A DNA stretch of 64,000 nt from Hydrogenophaga palleronii NBRC 102513 (GTDB lineage Bacteria > Pseudomonadota > Gammaproteobacteria > Burkholderiales > Burkholderiaceae_C): contig NZ_BCTJ01000013.1 in NCBI RefSeq assembly GCF_001571225.1, forward strand, positions 55,327-119,326, in the 5' to 3' direction. A program made the translations under genes and the position numbers. The notes under the pieces were generated by a model. The model was not told the origin of the DNA. It worked only from the letters and a program-made list of their open reading frames with translations, and made no database searches. Shown here piece after piece: positions 35,086 through 43,777 of the stretch. The first letter of the stretch is position 1. Every line of letters starts with the position of its first letter.

Positions 35086-35853
35086 AGGGTAGGCGCCACC
35101 ATCCATCAGCAGATTTTGGCCAGTGATGTAGCCCGCGTGGGCGCTGGCCAAGAACGCGCACGCCGCCCCGAACTCCGTGGGTTGACCAAAGCGCCTGGCG
35201 GGCGCCTGGGCCAGTTCATCTTCCCGCCCGGCTTCCGGGGCGATGTCGGCTTGGCGCGCACGCGCGTCGAACAAGGCCTTCAGGCGGTCCGTCTCGAAGT
35301 AGCCCGGCAGCAGGTTGTTGATGGTCACGTTGTGGCGCACCGCCGTGCGCGCCAAGCCTGCCACGAAGCCTGTGAGGCCGGAGCGCGCGCCGTTGGAGAG
35401 GCCGAGCTCTCCGATGGGTGCCTTCACGGCGGCGGAGGTGATATTGAGAACGCGTCCGAACCGGCGATTGATCATGCCATCGAGGGTCGATCGGATCAGC
35501 GCGATGGGCGCCAACATGTTGGCATCCAGCGCCGCAAGCCAGTCATCTCGCGACCAATCTCGAAAGTCGCCCGGTGGGGGCCCGCCCGCATTGGTCACCA
35601 AAATGTCCGGGTGAGGCAGGCTCGCGAGCGCCGCGCTGCGCCCGTGCTCGGTTGTGATGTCGCAGGCGACGTAGCCCACAGGCATTCCGCTAGAACACCC
35701 GATGTCGTGTGCGGCGAGACGAAGCTCTTCTTCCCCGCGTGCGACGATCGTCACCAGCACCCCTTCGGCCGCCAGCGCCGCCGCACACGCGCGGCCCAGG
35801 CCTTTGCTGGCCCCACACACCAAGGCCCGCCGGCCACGCAATCCGAGATCCAT
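35074..35853 (-). CDS. Atypical SDR-family oxidoreductase without YxxxK
   Basis: 259 aa with the cofactor motif CGASKGLGRA (residues 13-22), LVTNAGG and a normal C-terminal MDGGAYPG. The active-site serine region NITSAAVKAP is present, but the position of the Tyr-x3-Lys pair reads GLSNGARSGL, so tyrosine and lysine are replaced by serine and arginine. Other SDRs with this SNGAR variant occur in Burkholderiales. The enzyme may use another acid/base or have a binding role. It is the last gene of the decaying minus-strand operon, 22 bp after DUF1330. Confidence 0.85.
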   Translation of the reverse strand: MDLGLRGRRALVCGASKGLGRACAAALAAEGVLVTIVARGEEELRLAAHDIGCSSGMPVGYVACDITTEHGRSAALASLPHPDILVTNAGGPPPGDFRDWSRDDWLAALDANMLAPIALIRSTLDGMINRRFGRVLNITSAAVKAPIGELGLSNGARSGLTGFVAGLARTAVRHNVTINNLLPGYFETDRLKALFDARARQADIAPEAGREDELAQAPARRFGQPTEFGAACAFLASAHAGYITGQNLLMDGGAYPGTF

Positions 35854-35875
35854 CGATTCTTCCTAAAGCTGCGGG

Positions 35876-36172
35876 TCAGGCCGCCACGGCCCCTTCGACA
35901 AAGACCAAGTCCGTGCGGGCACCGTCGTGCCGACCCTTGACGATCGACTGGTATTCCGGCGATCGGTACCAGCGAACCAGATCGTCCATGCAGACGAACT
36001 CGATCACGACCAGCCGCTTGGGCATCCAGGTGCCCTCGATCACCTGCACATCGCCGCCACGGACGATGAACCGCCCGCCGTACTTCTGCACCGTGCCAAG
36101 GGTGTGTTGCCGGTAGGTTTCATAGACGTCGGGGGAATGAACCTCGACGTTCGCAATGCAGTAGGCGGTCAT
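35876..36172 (-). CDS. DUF1330 family protein
   Basis: 98 aa, a typical length for this dimeric ferredoxin-like alpha/beta barrel family. The pattern AYCIANVEVHSPDVYETY at the N-terminus, KYGGRFIVRGG, and VVIEFVCMDDLVRWYRSPEY identify it. The function is unknown; members often accompany catabolic genes and may act on small aromatic or lactone intermediates (inference). It lies between the indolepyruvate oxidoreductase gene and the SDR gene on the same strand, behind a leader that contains a 20-bp tandem duplication. Confidence 0.85.
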   Translation of the reverse strand: MTAYCIANVEVHSPDVYETYRQHTLGTVQKYGGRFIVRGGDVQVIEGTWMPKRLVVIEFVCMDDLVRWYRSPEYQSIVKGRHDGARTDLVFVEGAVAA

Positions 36173-36191
36173 GGTGAAAAGGGGTGGTGGT

Positions 36192-36231
36192 TGATCGGGC
36201 TGTGTGGCTTGTGATCGGGCTGTGTGGCTTG
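36192..36231. repeat. Perfect 20-bp tandem duplication
   Basis: TGATCGGGCTGTGTGGCTTG occurs twice without interruption at 36192-36211 and 36212-36231, 20 bp upstream of the DUF1330 start. It looks like a recent slippage duplication in the untranslated leader. Confidence 0.9.
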
Positions 36232-36280
36232 TCTGACAGCCCAGTGAGAGGTCACCTTGTCCCGTTTCATCGCATGGTGT

Positions 36281-39200
36281 TCAAGCGGCCTGCGGCAGAT
36301 CGCCGCGGTCGGGCAGGCTTCTGAACTGTTTCAGCAACGCCGCCTGCTCCTGGTGGAACGCGTCAATGTTGTGCTGCTTGACGTGTCCGAAGCCCCGGAC
36401 TTTCTCGGGCAAGGCCGCGATGTGGACGGCCAGCGCATGCCGGGAAAGATTCAGACCCGCAATCACCTGTTCCATCGAGGATTCATAAGCCGCAATCAAG
36501 CGGCGTTCCTCGCGGCGCTCCGCGGTATGGCCGAACACGTCGAAAGGCGTGCCCCGCAAGCGCTTCAACCGCGCCAGCCACCGGAAGCCATGCAGCATCC
36601 AGGGGCCGAATTCGCGCTTGAGCATGCGGCCCTGGCCATCCCGGCGAGGCATCAACGGCGGCGCGAGGTTGAATGCGATGCGGTAGTCGCCTTCAAATGT
36701 ATGGGCCAGCTCTGCGGCGAATGCAGGATCGGCGAACAGGCGGGCCACCTCGTACTCGTCCTTGTATGCCAGCAACTTGGCGTATCCGCGCGCCACCGCT
36801 TCGGTCAGCTTCGTCTGACCCATGCCCGCTTCCGCATCCGCGACGCGGGTCACGAGGTCCTGGTACCGCTGCGCGTAGCGTTCATCCTGGTACTTCACCA
36901 GCAACGCGGTGCGGTGCGCGATGAGTTCCTCCAGGGATGGCTTCTTCTTGCGCGGCACGAACTGGATCACCTGCGCGGGGCGCGCCAGCGCCTCAACTTT
37001 CGCCAGGTCCGCGGCCGCGGCCCGGCCCCAGCGGAAGGCCTGCAGGTTCATCGGGACGGCCACGCCATTGAGTTGGATGGCCTTTTCGATGGCCTGGTCG
37101 CTCAGGGGCAGCGCACCTTTCTGCCAGGCGAACCCGAGAAGGAAGAGGTTGGTGGCGAGCGCGTCGCCCAGCAGCCCGGTCGCGAGCGCGCCCGCGTCCA
37201 CGGCCCAGTTGTTCTCCTCACCGACCATCTGGCGGATGGCCTGCTGCAACTGGTCGGCGGGGAGCTCCCATTGCGTGTCGCGGGTGAAGTCCCCCGTGGG
37301 CGTGCGGTTGGTGTTGACGACGACGCGCGTGTGCCCGGGCCGCAGCTTGGCCAGCACATCCTGGCTGCCAGTGACCAGCAGGTCGCAGCCGATCACGGCA
37401 TCGGCGGAGGCCATGGCCAGCTTGGGCGCGCGCAGTTGCGAGGCGTCCGGTGCGAATTGCACGTGGCTGGTGACGGCGCCTCCTTTTTGCGCCATGCCGG
37501 TCATGTCCAGGACGTTGGCGGCCTTGCCTTCCAGATGGGCCGCCATGCCGAGCACCTGGCCGATGGTGACGACGCCCGTGCCACCGATGCCGGTGACCAG
37601 GACCGCGTAGCGGCCCTCCAGCGCTGGAAGGCTGGGGGTGGGCAGCGCTGGCAGTGTCTTGCCGGCCTGGCTGGCGGCCACCCCTTTTCCCTTGCGCAAC
37701 TGGCCACCCGTCACCGTGACAAAGCTCGGGCAGAAACCCTGGACGCAGGTGAGATCCTGGTTGCAGGACGACTGGTTGATGCGGCGCTTGCGCCCGAGCT
37801 CGGTGTCGAGCGGTTCCACGGAAACGCAGTTCGACTGCACGCCACAGTCGCCACACCCTTCACAGACTGCCGCATGGATGAATGCCCGCCGCGGCTGCGT
37901 GGCCATCGTGCCCTTCTTGCGCCGCCGCCGTTTTTCGGCGGCGCAGGTCTGGTCGAACACCAGCACCGTCACGGCGCGCACCTCACGCAGGCGCCGCTGC
38001 ACGGCGTCGAGTTCGGTGCGGGGGTGCACCGACACGCCCGAGGGAAAGTAGCCCTTGGGGTATTTGTCCGGCTCGTCGGTGACGACCACCACCTCCCTCA
38101 CGCCCTCGGCCAGCACTTGGCGCGCAATGGCCGCCGGGGTGAGCGTCCCATCGTGCTCCTGGCCGCCGGTCATGGCCACGGCATCGTTGAACAGGACCTT
38201 GTAGGTGATGGCGGTGCCAGCAGCCACCGCCTGCCGGATCGCCAGATAGCCAGAGTGAAAGTACGTGCCGTCGCCGAGGTTCTGGAAGACGTGGGCGGTG
38301 TGCACGAATGCGGCCTGTCCGACCCAGTTCGCGCCTTCTCCGCCCATGTGGGTGAAGGTTTCGGTCTCGCGGTCCATCCACTGTGCCATGTAGTGGCAGC
38401 CGATGCCGGCCAGCGCGCGAGAGCCTTCGGGCACTTTGGTTGAGCTGTTGTGCGGGCAACCGGAACAGAAGTAGGGCGTGCGGTTCACCGTCGGCTTCAG
38501 CGCCGCGCTCGATGTCATGGCGTGCTCGATCTGTGCCACCCGCCGGGCGGCGGCGCCCATGCCCAGGCCCAGCCAGGCGGCGATGACACGGGCCACCATG
38601 GCCGGGTCGATTTCGCCCGCATCGGGCAGCAGCGTGTCGCCCTGCCGGTCGCGTTTGCCCATCACGCGCGGTGCGCCGGGCTGCCCGTAGAGGATCTGCT
38701 TGATCTGGCCTTCCATCAGGTCGCGCTTCTCTTCGACGACCAGCAGCTCCTCGCAATCCTCGGAAAATTCGGACAAACCCAGCGGTTCGAGCGGCCAGGG
38801 CATGGCCACCTGATACACCTTCAAGCCCAGCTCGTGGGCGGCCATTGCGTCGATGCCCAGGTCATCGAGCGCCTGCATCACATCGAGGTAGGACTTTCCG
38901 CTGGTGACGATGCCGCGCCGGGCTCTCGATGAGGCGAAATGGGTGCGATCCAGCCGGTTGGCGCGCGCATATGCCAGGGCGGCGGGCAGTTTGTGTCGGT
39001 TCAGGCGCTGCTCCATCGCCACGAAGCCCTGCTCCGGCCATCGGATGTTCAAGCCACCTTCCGGGAGCGACAGGTGCTCTGGCAGCACCGGCTGCACGCG
39101 CTCGGGCGACAGGTCGACCACGCCCGTGCTTTCGACGCAATCCGTCACGCATTTGAAGCCTACCCACAGGCCGCTGAAGCGCGACATCGCAATGCCGTGC

Positions 39201-39772
39201 AGGCCGAGGTCGATGAAGTCCTGCACCGTCGCTGGTGCCAGCACCGGCATGGAGACCGCCTGAAACAGGTGGTCGGTCTGCGCCGCCATCGTGGAGGACT
39301 TTGCGCTGTGGTCGTCCCCCGCCAGCGCAAGCACGCCTCCGTGTGCGGAGGTGCCGGCCTGGTTGGCGTGCCGCAGCGCGTCGGCGCTGCGGTCGACCCC
39401 CGGCCCCTTGCCATACCAGAGCGCAAACACGCCGTCGTATTTGGCATCGGACTTCAGGTTGGCCTGCTGCGTGCCCCAGGCGGCCGTGACCGCCAACTCT
39501 TCGTTCACACCTGGCAGGAACCGGATGTGGTGTCGATCAAGGTGGTCCTTCGCCTTCAGAAGCGCCTGGTCGTAGCCCCCCAGCGGTGAGCCGCGGTAGC
39601 CGCTGATGAAGCCGGCGGTGCGCAGGCCGCGCTGGCGATCGCGCTCCTGCTGCAGCATGGGCAGTCGCACGAGCGCCTGGGTGCCGCTCATGTAGACGCG
39701 GCCCGAAGAGGCGGTGTATTTGTCGTCGAGGGTGATCGTCGTGTCGATCGGTTTGTGGGTGTTGGCGTTCAT
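36281..39772 (-). CDS. Indolepyruvate ferredoxin oxidoreductase, fused alpha-gamma subunits
   Basis: 1163 aa from the ATG at 39772, matching single-chain members of about 1160 aa. The N-terminal part has GFISGYRGSPLGGYD; the thiamine-diphosphate region has YFCSGCPHNSSTKVPEGS and GIGCHYMAQWM; the iron-sulfur segment has CEGCGDCGVQSNC and a later CNQDLTCVQGFC. The gamma domain has VTGIGGTGVVTIGQVLG, and a C-terminal DUF6537 region ends the protein. It converts 2-oxo acids such as indolepyruvate to acyl-CoA, reducing ferredoxin. The frame is open upstream to 40360 and merges with a damaged quinone-reductase gene, and no good ribosome site precedes 39772, so translation may begin in the fused part. 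Confidence 0.88.
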   Translation of the reverse strand: MNANTHKPIDTTITLDDKYTASSGRVYMSGTQALVRLPMLQQERDRQRGLRTAGFISGYRGSPLGGYDQALLKAKDHLDRHHIRFLPGVNEELAVTAAWGTQQANLKSDAKYDGVFALWYGKGPGVDRSADALRHANQAGTSAHGGVLALAGDDHSAKSSTMAAQTDHLFQAVSMPVLAPATVQDFIDLGLHGIAMSRFSGLWVGFKCVTDCVESTGVVDLSPERVQPVLPEHLSLPEGGLNIRWPEQGFVAMEQRLNRHKLPAALAYARANRLDRTHFASSRARRGIVTSGKSYLDVMQALDDLGIDAMAAHELGLKVYQVAMPWPLEPLGLSEFSEDCEELLVVEEKRDLMEGQIKQILYGQPGAPRVMGKRDRQGDTLLPDAGEIDPAMVARVIAAWLGLGMGAAARRVAQIEHAMTSSAALKPTVNRTPYFCSGCPHNSSTKVPEGSRALAGIGCHYMAQWMDRETETFTHMGGEGANWVGQAAFVHTAHVFQNLGDGTYFHSGYLAIRQAVAAGTAITYKVLFNDAVAMTGGQEHDGTLTPAAIARQVLAEGVREVVVVTDEPDKYPKGYFPSGVSVHPRTELDAVQRRLREVRAVTVLVFDQTCAAEKRRRRKKGTMATQPRRAFIHAAVCEGCGDCGVQSNCVSVEPLDTELGRKRRINQSSCNQDLTCVQGFCPSFVTVTGGQLRKGKGVAASQAGKTLPALPTPSLPALEGRYAVLVTGIGGTGVVTIGQVLGMAAHLEGKAANVLDMTGMAQKGGAVTSHVQFAPDASQLRAPKLAMASADAVIGCDLLVTGSQDVLAKLRPGHTRVVVNTNRTPTGDFTRDTQWELPADQLQQAIRQMVGEENNWAVDAGALATGLLGDALATNLFLLGFAWQKGALPLSDQAIEKAIQLNGVAVPMNLQAFRWGRAAAADLAKVEALARPAQVIQFVPRKKKPSLEELIAHRTALLVKYQDERYAQRYQDLVTRVADAEAGMGQTKLTEAVARGYAKLLAYKDEYEVARLFADPAFAAELAHTFEGDYRIAFNLAPPLMPRRDGQGRMLKREFGPWMLHGFRWLARLKRLRGTPFDVFGHTAERREERRLIAAYESSMEQVIAGLNLSRHALAVHIAALPEKVRGFGHVKQHNIDAFHQEQAALLKQFRSLPDRGDLPQAA

Positions 39773-40439
39773 GACGAAAGGGAAACGGATTGGACCGCCT
39801 GGCAGCGGATGGAGGCGGGCGTCGAAGTCGTCGAGCGTGGGAGTGGGCAACGCCTCGTGCATGTCGAGCGTTCGCAGCCGCTCACGAAGGCGTTGCATGA
39901 TCGCGGCCCTGTCGGCGTCGCTCAGGTAGGGCACGTGGTGGGCGAAAAACGGCGGCAGCACGGACAGCCCTCTGTACGCCAGCGTGCCGCGCAGGAGGTG
40001 GCGCAGCATGTCCTCCAGGGTGCCATGGACCGTGCCGGGTCCGAACATGTGCGGCTGCCCGCCCAGTGAGGCGCAGACCAGCGCGCGCTTGCCTTTGAGG
40101 TCGCCGCGGTCGTAGAAGCGCATGCCCCCATACACCCTGCCGGAAACGAGCACGCGGTCGATCCAGCCCTTGAGCATCGCAGGCACCGAGAACCAGTAGA
40201 TCGGGAAGTTCAGCACCAGGAGGTCGCAGCGCATCAGCTTGTCGAGTTCTTCGCGCACATCGGGGGCCAGCGTGCCGCTTTGCACCGCATGCCGCTGCTC
40301 GAGCGCATAGACCAGGTAGTCGGAATTGGCCGGGTTCGAGAAGTCGGCGCGCTTGGCCACGGGATCGAACCCCGGCGGTCTTCATGCCGGCGCAGAACGA
40401 TGCCGGTTCGGGGTGGGCGTGCACGATCAGTACATTCAT
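39773..40439 (-). pseudogene. Damaged NAD(P)H:quinone oxidoreductase (flavodoxin-fold) gene
   Basis: The start reads MNVLIVHAHPEPASFCAGMK, the normal N-terminus of this family, from 40439. About 20 expected residues are then missing and the frame changes, after which PVAKRADFSNPANSDYLVY, LVLNFPIYWFSVPAMLKGW and CASLGGQPHMFGPG continue in the frame that runs on without a stop into the indolepyruvate oxidoreductase. Both the N-terminal deletion with frameshift and the lost stop codon are unusual. The remaining piece (open from 40360) lacks the first beta strand and FMN phosphate loop, so it should be inactive as a quinone reductase. Confidence 0.75.
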
Positions 40440-40552
40440 TCGGAGGTCTCCTCACCCAGATTACATGGGCAAGCGCGCCGCAATGCCATAACCGCGCGCT
40501 CATGCGCACATGACTGCCGCGAATGGAGAGCGCAAGGGACGAAGTCCATGCC

Positions 40553-41700
40553 TCACAGCGTGGCGAAGAACCCGCGGAAGTCCTCCGCCAGCGCCGCAGG
40601 TTGTTCGAGCGCCACGAAATGCCCGCCACGTTCGGCGATCGTCCAACGGCGCACATCGAAGACGCGCTCCCCGATGGAGCGCGGAGGCCGCATGATTTCC
40701 TCGGGAAACTCGATGTAGGTCAGTGGTGGTTCGATACGCCGGGCCTGCGGCGCCAGCACATCGCTGTGCAGTTTGGTACAGCCAGAACGAGGCGTTCACG
40801 GTCCGCGTGGCCCAGTACAGCATGATGGCCGTCAGTTGATCGTCCATCGAGCGGGCGGCAGCCGGTCATTCGCCGTGGTCCGTCCAGCTGGAGAACTTCT
40901 CCGCCATCCAGGCCGCCAGCCCGATGGGTGAATCCGTCAATCCGTACGCCAGCGTCTGGGGTTTCGTTCCCTGGATCCATTGATAGCCCGACTCCCGGGA
41001 CAGCCATGCGTCGAGCGCGCGATAGTGATCCGCTTCGGCGCGGCGCGGCGCGGCTCGGGTGGGTGGGGCGTGGCAGGCTGCGCAGAAACCCCAGGAAGTT
41101 GAGATGGAGGCCGGTCACCCGCTTGGGCTCCTGCTCGGCCATCCTGGTGGCAATGTGCGCGCCCAGGTCGCCGCCCTGAATGCCGAAATGGGCATATCCC
41201 AGCACGTCCCGCATGAGCAGGACCAGCACGCGCGCCATGCCTGCTCGATCGAGCCTGCGCTGGCCGGGCTCGTGGGAAAAGACGAAGCCCGACAACGAAG
41301 GCACCACCACGTCGAAGGCGATGGCGTCTCCAGGCCGAAGTGCGCGGGGTCCGTCATCATGGGCAGGACCTTGTGGAATTCCCAGAACGAACCCGGCCAC
41401 CCGTAAAGCAGCAGGGGTAAGGTGCGGCGGCCGCGGCCCGGCTCGTGGATGAAATGAATCGGTTGGGCTTCCAGGGTTACCCTGTGGTGCGTGACGCCAT
41501 TGATGAGCGCTTCCTGTCGGCGCCAGTCGAACGCGTGCCGCCAATGCCTCACGAGGTCGCGTAGGTGGTCCCCGTAGATGCCGGTGTCCGCCTGCCCGTC
41601 TGGCGGATCGTCGGGCCAGCGCGCACGGGACAGGCGGTGCTCCAGGTCCCGCAACAGTTCGTCGGGCAACTGGCAATGAAACGGTGTGGCGTCACGGTCG
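40553..41700 (-). pseudogene. Epoxide hydrolase family gene broken by several frameshifts
   Basis: Pieces of one protein lie in successive frames. QLPDELLRDLEHRLSRARWP and LLYGWPGSFWEFHKVLPM (41680 to about 41320) come first. Then AFDVVVPSLSGFVFS and FGIQGGDLGAHIA with the nucleophile aspartate of GGDLG follow, to about 41060. Next come ESGYQWIQGTKPQTLAYG and a stop near 40868, then LYWATRTVNASFWLY, and finally EPPLTYIEFPEEI and IAERGGHFVALEQP to the stop at 40553. The order matches the microsomal-type epoxide hydrolase family from N- to C-terminus. At least four lesions make it non-functional. Confidence 0.8.
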
Positions 41701-41708
41701 CTGCCAAC

Positions 41709-42530
41709 TCACGGCGTGCGACCCAGCAGGCGCATGGCGATCGCATCGGCGTATTGCGGAGCCCGAAGGATGTACGGGTAGTGCCCGCCGCCTGCCAGGT
41801 TGTGGTGTTCGGCCTGTGCATAGCGTCGGCGCAAGGCCTCGCGCATCACGGGCAGGATTACCGGATCGTCGTCGCCGTCGATCAGCACGATGCGATTCGA
41901 GGGCAAGGGCACCACCGGCGCCGTTCCTGACAACCTCAGCGCCAGCAGGCGCGTGCGCAGGGCCTCGGGGCTTTGATGGCGGCCCATGAGCGCCTGTACC
42001 GCCTGTTTCAGTTCCCGCTGGGAGGGCTCGTCATCGGGGCCTGCCTGCATCCTTGCCAGCATGCCGGCGAGCAGTTGGGTCGCAGGCGTTGCCGCGATGG
42101 CCTCGGCCGTGGGCATGCTGCCCTGGTAGGGGCTCGCATCGCAGAAGGTGTTGGCCAGAAACAGTGTATTAACCCGGTGCGGATGCTGTGCCGCGAACAA
42201 CTGAAGCACGTGGCCTGACAATGATGAGCCCAGCAGATGCGCCCGGGTCAGGCCCATCGCATTTAGAAAGGCGGGCAGCGCTTGCGCCAGCGCGGCGCAA
42301 TCCGCGACTGGCGGTGGCGTGGCGGTGACTACGCGCAGGTGCTGGCCCAGCGCGGGGGCGATGCGGTAGAACATGTCGGCCGTGCCCTGCGCCCCGGGCA
42401 GAAGAATCAGCGCGTCGCCCTCGCGGGCCGTCTCGCGGTATCGCCACGGGCCACCGGGCACGCCCACCTCGATCTCGGGATGACTGTCCTGAAATGCTTT
42501 CAGCGCCGGTGGGGCGAACTTGCTTGATCC
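41709..42530 (-). CDS. Alpha/beta-hydrolase fold protein
   Basis: 273 aa if started at TTG 42530, which has GAGG 7 bases upstream; a GTG at 42560 within the cupin gene is the alternative. It shows LILLPGAQGTADMFYRIAP (oxyanion region), the nucleophile elbow LLGSSLSGHV, an acid in LIDGDDDPV and a terminal histidine in GGGHYPYI, so the triad appears complete. The elbow ends in serine instead of glycine. The substrate is unknown. It lies between the broken epoxide hydrolase gene and a cupin gene in the same operon, 4 bp after the cupin stop. Confidence 0.82.
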   Translation of the reverse strand, partial: GSSKFAPPALKAFQDSHPEIEVGVPGGPWRYRETAREGDALILLPGAQGTADMFYRIAPALGQHLRVVTATPPPVADCAALAQALPAFLNAMGLTRAHLLGSSLSGHVLQLFAAQHPHRVNTLFLANTFCDASPYQGSMPTAEAIAATPATQLLAGMLARMQAGPDDEPSQRELKQAVQALMGRHQSPEALRTRLLALRLSGTAPVVPLPSNRIVLIDGDDDPVILPVMREALRRRYAQAEHHNLAGGGHYPYILRAPQYADAIAMRLLGRTP

Positions 42531-42534
42531 CAAT

Positions 42535-43101
42535 TCAGGCCTCGGCGAGCTGGGCCGCACTGGCAGGAGGCGCCAATTTGCCGGCCGCCTGCAACCATGC
42601 CTGGGCTTCGGGGGAATACTCCGCCTTGGGGCTCTCGCCCTGCACCACGCCGAGCAGGATCGCTTCCGATCCGTCGTCGGCCAGCGCGGTGGCTTCGAAG
42701 CGGCGTTGCACGCCGGGAGGGTAGGAAATCAGATCGTGCAGCCCAAGGTCCTGCCCGCCCACGCCTTCCGCGCCTTCCCATTCCACGCGCCAGCGTCCCG
42801 CGAGCACCATGAAGGTCTCATTGGTGTCGTGCACGTGAAAAGGCACGCCGTTGCCTGGCATGGCTTTGATGAAGGCTACGCCAAAGCCCGCGTGGAGATG
42901 GCGGATCACCGGCTGCGCAGTGGCCCCGACCGGGCTGAGTGCATCCCGCGGGGGAGCGAAGCCCAGGTAGTTGAACATTTGCCGGCGGCAGCCGGGCATA
43001 TCGCTGTCAGGAAACCCATCGAAGGTGCCGTCGACATCGCTCGCGCGGGCGATGCAGAGTTGCATGTCGTCGTCGGTGGGGCGGATCACGGGAAGTGTCA
43101 T
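42535..43101 (-). CDS. Cupin-domain protein
   Basis: 188 aa. The first cupin motif is GNGVPFHVHDTNETFMVLAG, with two histidines and a glutamate able to bind a metal. The second motif region HDLISYPPGVQRRFEA lacks an obvious third histidine, so metal binding may be weak or altered. A preceding segment GFAPPRDALSPVG is shared with cupins beside aromatic catabolic genes. The function is unknown; a dioxygenase, isomerase or sensing role cannot be separated from sequence. It follows the broken second cupin gene by 56 bp. Confidence 0.8.
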   Translation of the reverse strand: MTLPVIRPTDDDMQLCIARASDVDGTFDGFPDSDMPGCRRQMFNYLGFAPPRDALSPVGATAQPVIRHLHAGFGVAFIKAMPGNGVPFHVHDTNETFMVLAGRWRVEWEGAEGVGGQDLGLHDLISYPPGVQRRFEATALADDGSEAILLGVVQGESPKAEYSPEAQAWLQAAGKLAPPASAAQLAEA

Positions 43102-43157
43102 GGTGGCTCCTGGAGATAAAAGGAAGGGGTGCGACCCGAGGGCCGCAAGGTGTCAGG

Positions 43158-43743
43158 TCAGCCGCTGGCGACCCCTGCGTCGAAAGTGATGCCTGTCTTT
43201 TCAAAGCCGCTCTTGGCCCCCGGCCCGAACTGGCGGACCACTTCCTCGCCGACCTCCGGGGCATAGGCGATGTCGGCCATGTCGTTGGGATCGCCCTGGA
43301 TGATCACCAGCAGGTGGGCGGGTGCCTGTGAAACGTTCTTGAAGGCACGGCTGACGCCGGTGGGCACGGCGATCATGTCCATGGGCACCAGCTCTGTGCG
43401 GTGCTTCCCCGGGCCGCCATAGCGGACCTCGAAACGGCCGTCCACGCAGAAGAAGGTCTCGCGCGTGCGCATGTGGGCATGTGGGCATGCAGCATCGGGC
43501 CATTGCCCGGCGGACACTCCACCACGAACACGGAGAGGCCGGAGGTGCCCGCAACGGCAGGGCCCGTCGGGCCAGCGCATCCACCGGGCCGAGGTAGTAG
43601 CGGATGTCCTTGGCGGCGACCATCTCCATGGCCTCCACCGGAATCTCATGGCGCTCCAGTGCGCTACTCTTCCGCGATGGCACTTCGTGAAACCGCGCAA
43701 TGCGTTCCTTCATCTGCTCAGGGGTGCATGGGATGGTTTGCAT
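43158..43743 (-). pseudogene. Second cupin gene, broken by a 1-nt change and an 8-bp duplication
   Basis: The start at 43743 reads ARFHEVPSRKSSALERHEIP and IRYYLGPVDALARR. The match then moves to a frame reading GTSGLSVFVVECPPGNGPML, and then to a third reading HMRTRETFFCVDGRFEVRYG and VPTGVSRAFKNVSQAPAHLL, ending at 43158. The second shift coincides exactly with a tandem copy of CATGTGGG at 43470-43485; removing one copy restores the frame. The first shift, near 43560, needs one inserted base. Cupin metal residues HAHM and the PTGVSRAF region are recognisable. Confidence 0.8.
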
Positions 43744-43777
43744 CGGAACTCCAAAAAATGGTTGAAGACGGGCGCGT

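Noticed and set aside
40365..40400. GGGGTTCGATCCC inside the quinone-reductase remnant looks like a tRNA T arm
   Set aside because: It encodes the normal GFDPVAKRADF segment of the protein and no acceptor or anticodon arm is nearby.
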